Positions 63,369 to 64,000 of a stretch of 64,000 bases of DNA are shown in pieces (position 1 is the stretch's first letter; every line of letters begins with the position of its first letter). The notes under the pieces are model-generated. The model was not told where the DNA came from and did not search any database. It saw only the letters and a list, made by a program, of their open reading frames with translations. The position numbers and the translations under genes were made by a program. Origin of the DNA: Monilinia fructicola (Eukaryota > Ascomycota > Leotiomycetes > Helotiales > Sclerotiniaceae); contig VICG01000001.1 of assembly GCA_008692225.1 (NCBI GenBank), positions 310,001 through 374,000 on the forward strand. Reading direction: 5' to 3'.

Positions 63369-64000
63369 GTAGGAGAGGGTCGAGAGAATAGAGATGGAAT
63401 TTTGCGATAGATGATAATGATGAATACGAATAGATGCTAATCATGAACTTGAGAGCGATATTACAATAGAATAGCATAGCATGGCATACTCGAGTAGCAC
63501 GATATACCCAAATACAATTATAATAATATGCGATATTTTACAATGACAAGTTCTTTCTTATAACCTGTTTATTTTAATTCATCATCATACAAGGTTTTGC
63601 ATGGTTTTCATGATTGATTTATTCATGATGATTTCTTTTCGAAAATGTTGAAGCGTGTAAGATATAATTAGAGAGAGACGTGCACTGGTGGTGTATAATA
63701 TAGGGAGCTCGCTTAATGACCCAAGTAAAACCTCCATTTTTCCTTCATTATTCTCTTTATGAATTTTCTCTATTTTAGTATTTTAGTATTTTAGTATTTT
63801 AGTATTTTAGTATTTTAGTATTTTAGTATTTTAGTATTTTAGTATAAAAAGAAAAACCTTTCGCTCAATGCAAGTCGATGGGTAATTAAGCTCACCGTAC
63901 AGGGAGGGGAGGGATAGGGAGAGATAGATTAAGAAATAGCCCTGGAGATAGATGGATGAGATGAGACGGGATGCGGAAGGTAGGAGGATGATGAGGGAGG
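63369..64000. other. SLH1 3' flank to window end
   Basis: No gene seen. It contains a TATTTTAG octamer array (see separate entry) and ends in purine-rich sequence. Confidence 0.4.
63774..63845. repeat. Octamer minisatellite (TATTTTAG)n
   Basis: About nine head-to-tail TATTTTAG units. It is similar in flavour to the TATAGTATTT array at 10168. Confidence 0.9.

Overview
This is a 64 kb stretch of an ascomycete nuclear genome. Genes carry many short GT-AG introns (about 45-290 bp), sit on both strands at moderate density, and encode filamentous-fungal proteins such as a KapC-type bZIP factor, a fungal caleosin and a GMC oxidoreductase. Very AT-rich blocks holding degenerate, TA-flanked inverted-repeat elements alternate with normal-composition genic blocks. 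This fits a RIP-active Pezizomycotina genome. I lean to Leotiomycetes (Botrytis/Sclerotinia relatives) from overall protein resemblance, but the sequence alone cannot prove it.

Layout. 1-2.5 kb: 3' part of the lysophospholipase gene NTE1. 2.8-4.4 kb: AT-rich repeat block. 5.3-9.3 kb: guanine deaminase and a cellobiose-dehydrogenase-like GMC oxidoreductase, convergent. 11.1-12.5 kb: mitochondrial carrier. 13.9-14.8 kb: probable gene relic. 14.8-16.0 kb: pterin-4a-carbinolamine dehydratase. 16.5-17.8 kb: caleosin. 18.8-21.2 kb: AFG2/DRG1-type AAA ATPase. 22.1-23.6 kb: unknown probably mitochondrial protein. 24.2-25.2 kb: Sec4/Rab8-type GTPase. 27.0-29.3 kb: NCA2. 29.9-30.9 kb: about 500 bp of (AAAT)n joined to a truncated element. 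31.4-34.2 kb: PPR-type protein. 34.4-39.2 kb: AT-rich island with nested and paired MITE-like elements. 39.2-47.1 kb: gene-poor tract with mini- and microsatellites. 47.1-48.6 kb: kapC. 49.7-54.1 kb: ARP5, DAD4 and IES6. 55.0-57.0 kb: GOT1 and YKT6, convergent. 57.3-63.4 kb: SLH1.

Functional groupings. ARP5 and IES6, which form one module of the INO80 remodeler, lie within 1.3 kb of each other with the tiny kinetochore gene DAD4 between them. GOT1 and YKT6 (ER-Golgi traffic and fusion) are neighbours, and a secretory Rab lies further left. AFG2 (60S maturation) and SLH1 (ribosome quality control) are both ribosome-related but far apart.

Sequence quality. Six otherwise well-conserved genes (NTE1, guanine deaminase, GMC oxidoreductase, PPR, IES6, SLH1) need about twelve single-base frame corrections, nearly all in short homopolymers. 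I read these as sequence errors rather than pseudogenes. The genes DAD4, GOT1 and YKT6 are split into very short exons; I rebuilt them from splice sites and conserved family termini.
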